Source: Lachnospiraceae bacterium
Lineage (GTDB): Bacteria; Bacillota_A; Clostridia; Lachnospirales; Lachnospiraceae
Direction: 5' to 3'
DNA length: 7,984 nt
Assembly: GCA_017652545.1 (NCBI GenBank)
Contig: JAGCAV010000214.1
Coordinates: 1 to 7,984, forward strand
Below are positions 6,593 to 7,984 of this stretch, one piece after another (positions within the stretch are counted from its first letter, which is position 1; every line of letters starts with the position of its first letter). The notes beneath the pieces were generated by a model. That model was not told the origin of the DNA. It saw nothing but the letters and a program-made list of their open reading frames with translations, and did not search any database. Position numbers and translations under genes: made by a program.

Positions 6593-6691
6593 TGTAAACG
6601 ATTGACTCTTACAGTAGTGTCAATGTTACAAATATTTTTATATTAACCGGAAGATTTTACATTTCTGCCATATGTCTGTATCACGCTGTAA
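6593..6691. repeat. Cluster of five TTACA/TGTAA elements
   Basis: TGTAA at 6593 and 6687 and TTACA at 6609, 6626 and 6657 give five copies of one 5-mer (either strand) in 99 bp. Start-to-start distances are 16, 17, 31 and 30 bp. The outermost leader pair, TTTACA (6656-6661) and TGTAAA (6687-6692), forms a 6-bp inverted repeat around a 25-nt loop. They surround the candidate promoter of the acidic-protein gene and may be regulator sites, although AT-rich DNA favours such words. Confidence 0.35.
6602..6632 (+). promoter_or_regulatory. Candidate MerR-type promoter with 19-bp spacer and dyad
   Basis: TTGACT (6602-6607, 5 of 6 to consensus) is followed by a 19-bp spacer and TACAAA (6627-6632) as a possible -10. 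The spacer begins CTTACA-GTAG-TGTCAA, a 6-4-6 imperfect dyad (4 of 6 pairs) centred at spacer position 8.5, the layout of the classic merT operator. An overlapping perfect repeat, ATTGAC...GTCAAT, spans 6601-6624. Overlong spacers are a MerR-family hallmark because the regulator untwists the DNA. Transcription would start near 6640, giving a leader of about 70 nt. The layout is seen; control by the upstream MerR-family gene is inferred. The -10 is imperfect. Confidence 0.5.
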
Positions 6692-6707
6692 ACAGGAGGG
6701 ATAAAGG

Positions 6708-7984
6708 ATGAAAAAAATGAGAACTGCCACAGCTCTGGCACTGACTGCTGCCCTGACTCTGCACGGGATTCCTGTGTACATGCAGGAGGATCAGAGCGCA
6801 GAGGACCTGATCGTCGGGGAGGAAGTGGCCGGGGAGACGGCTTCCGGTGATCCTGAAGGAGCAGGGGAGATCATAGAAGTTGAAGTGAACGACAGCGGTG
6901 TTTATGCGATCACGATAACAAAAGACAACCTTATATATGACGAAGAACTTGCTGAGCGGATTCCCAAGATCGTGACCGCCGAAGAGGCTGAAGAGGAGAT
7001 GTCACGCGGTGATCTGGATTTCTGGGATGACGTTGAGTTTGAGTATGTCGACGAATTTGGATTCATCGATGAGGGTGAAGCGGATTACGACGATATGGGT
7101 ATCCAGGAAGATGACTGGGATGAGAGCAATGACGAGGCCCAGGGGTTTGACTGGGATGAGATCTGGGACCAGGATGGAGCCGTCGGTGAGGATGGATGGT
7201 TTATCGAGGATGATTCCTGGGATGAGTATGAAGGCGTCACTGAGGCTGACTTCGATGACAATGATCTGTTTGCCGGGGATGAGGAAGCAGAAGCGGACCA
7301 GGTAGGGGAAGATGTCGGAGAAAAACAGCCTGAGGCATCGGAGGCGACCACGGAGGAGGACACGGAGTCCTTGACGGAGACCATGGAGAAGACCACCGAA
7401 GCCGGGACGGAGACCATGGAGAAAACCACTGAAGCCGGGACGGAGACCATGGAGATGACCACTGAAGCCGGGACGGAGACGACTGAGGAAGACACAGAGA
7501 CCGTGACGGAGGGTCTTGAAGAGGAGATTGAGGAGGAGACGGAGTCTTTAACCGAAGGCCTCGAGGAAGCCATTGAGGAAGAGACCGAAACTGAGACTGA
7601 GGACATCGGATGGAGCCTGGCTGATGTCGGGGAAGAGGATGTCAAGGTCTGCTATAATCTGACGGATGCAACCGATAAGAGGGGGAGACCTGTCAATGTG
7701 ACGCAGGAGGTTGGGATCACTTCGTTCACCAATAACAGCGGAACCATCGAACTCACGTTTGAGGATCCCACTGCCCGCCAGTTATCTGCGCGTACCTATA
7801 CCATACGTTTTGAAAACAGCAGTGCCTATGTAATCGTCGATACATTTCCTGTGGGTAACGGCTTTGTGCCGGATGCGGTCGACTATGAGGCCGAGCGCGC
7901 GGCAGATGGTGAGGGTCTGGACATCAACGAGGATGTGGCCCTGCCCGAAGGGACTTATATAGAAGATGGTCAGCTGTACGTGAC
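6708..7984 (+). CDS. Very acidic, probably secreted repeat protein (3'-truncated by window)
   Basis: The frame is open from the ATG at 6708 to the window end (425 full codons, no stop), with AGGAGGG 7 nt upstream. I do not recognise the protein. Residues 1-25 look like a signal peptide (MKKMRT, then a hydrophobic core to PVYM), though the cleavage site is not a standard AxA. Residues 48-100 are an ordinary acidic region. Residues 101-205 have no Lys, Arg or His, about 45% Asp/Glu (47 of 104 from 102 to 205) and 17 aromatics, with five Trp-Asp pairs (W106, W137, W149, W153, W171). Residues 223-255 are three 11-residue repeats and 267-296 two 15-residue repeats, all Glu/Thr-rich. From about 312 the sequence turns beta-rich (VCYNLTDATDKRGRPVNV, TIELTFEDP, TYTIRFENSSAYVIVDTF), suggesting a folded extracellular domain. 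No LPxTG anchor is seen within the window. Possible roles include cation binding, adhesion or a surface spacer; none is established. Confidence 0.8.
   Translation, partial: MKKMRTATALALTAALTLHGIPVYMQEDQSAEDLIVGEEVAGETASGDPEGAGEIIEVEVNDSGVYAITITKDNLIYDEELAERIPKIVTAEEAEEEMSRGDLDFWDDVEFEYVDEFGFIDEGEADYDDMGIQEDDWDESNDEAQGFDWDEIWDQDGAVGEDGWFIEDDSWDEYEGVTEADFDDNDLFAGDEEAEADQVGEDVGEKQPEASEATTEEDTESLTETMEKTTEAGTETMEKTTEAGTETMEMTTEAGTETTEEDTETVTEGLEEEIEEETESLTEGLEEAIEEETETETEDIGWSLADVGEEDVKVCYNLTDATDKRGRPVNVTQEVGITSFTNNSGTIELTFEDPTARQLSARTYTIRFENSSAYVIVDTFPVGNGFVPDAVDYEAERAADGEGLDINEDVALPEGTYIEDGQLYV
7374..7472 (+). repeat. Three tandem 33-bp repeats inside the acidic protein gene
   Basis: Copies at 7374-7406, 7407-7439 and 7440-7472 encode TETMEKTTEAG, TETMEKTTEAG and TETMEMTTEAG. 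Copies 1 and 2 differ at two bases, both silent; copies 2 and 3 differ at two adjacent bases that change Lys to Met. A broken fourth copy begins at 7473. The near identity points to recent duplication and likely length variation between strains. Confidence 0.95.
7506..7595 (+). repeat. Two tandem 45-bp units in the acidic protein gene
   Basis: Units at 7506-7550 and 7551-7595 encode TEGLEEEIEEETESL and TEGLEEAIEEETETE. They are more diverged at the DNA level than the neighbouring 33-bp repeats, so probably older. The spacing of Leu and Ile in a Glu-rich background suggests a short acidic helix or coiled coil, such as a stalk. Confidence 0.8.

Noticed and set aside
6593..6606. Catabolite-repression (cre) box TGTAAACGATTGAC
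   Set aside because: The left half matches the cre consensus but the right half lacks the conserved CA end, so it is too degenerate.
7009..7305. Met/Arg/Thr-rich + strand frame of 98 aa
   Set aside because: It is an out-of-frame reading of the acidic gene, which has a ribosome binding site and signal peptide and stays open much longer.
7085..7645. Ser/Val-rich open frame on the - strand
   Set aside because: It is the mirror of the acidic Glu/Asp repeat gene: the GAC/GAG-rich sense codons read as GTC/CTC on the other strand, and the repeats explain its low complexity.
1..7984. CRISPR array, tRNA, rRNA, insertion sequence or phage genes
   Set aside because: No spaced direct repeats of CRISPR type, no tRNA-like cloverleaf, no transposase or integrase motifs and no terminal inverted repeats were seen.

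Overview
The window looks like chromosomal DNA from a Gram-positive, low-to-mid GC Firmicute, most likely a gut-type Clostridia/Lachnospiraceae organism. The signs are strong AGGAGG-type ribosome binding sites, a YesM/YesN-type two-component system beside a CUT1-type sugar ABC transporter, and U-tract terminators. This placement is an inference from gene content, not a database match. All genes I accept lie on the + strand.

Positions 1-5513 form a sugar-uptake and sensing locus. It begins inside a sensor histidine kinase of the YesM type, whose 5' end is cut off by the window. A 145-bp intergenic region follows, with three GACAA repeats phased at exactly 10 bp and a candidate promoter. Next come an exported solute-binding protein, a strong hairpin terminator, two MalF/MalG-type permeases, and a YesN-type response regulator (receiver plus AraC-type helix-turn-helix). 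The likely circuit is that the kinase senses a sugar or its binding protein outside the cell, the regulator is phosphorylated, and it activates the transporter promoter at the GACAA repeats. No ATPase gene is present, so the permeases probably use a shared MsmX-type ATPase encoded elsewhere. No glycosidase is visible, so the substrate cannot be named.

Positions 5514-6568 hold a 205-bp spacer with a possible frameshifted small gene, then a MerR-family regulator with a GyrI-like effector domain, closed by a clear terminator. By eye this part is more AT-rich than the transporter genes.

Positions 6569-7984 hold a candidate MerR-type promoter (19-bp spacer with a centred dyad) within a cluster of TTACA/TGTAA elements. 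It is followed by a large, very acidic, probably secreted protein that runs off the window end. This protein has a 105-residue stretch rich in Asp/Glu and aromatic residues with no Lys, Arg or His, then two sets of tandem repeats (33 bp and 45 bp), then a beta-rich region. I do not recognise it; it is the least explained and most interesting item here. The MerR regulator may control it.
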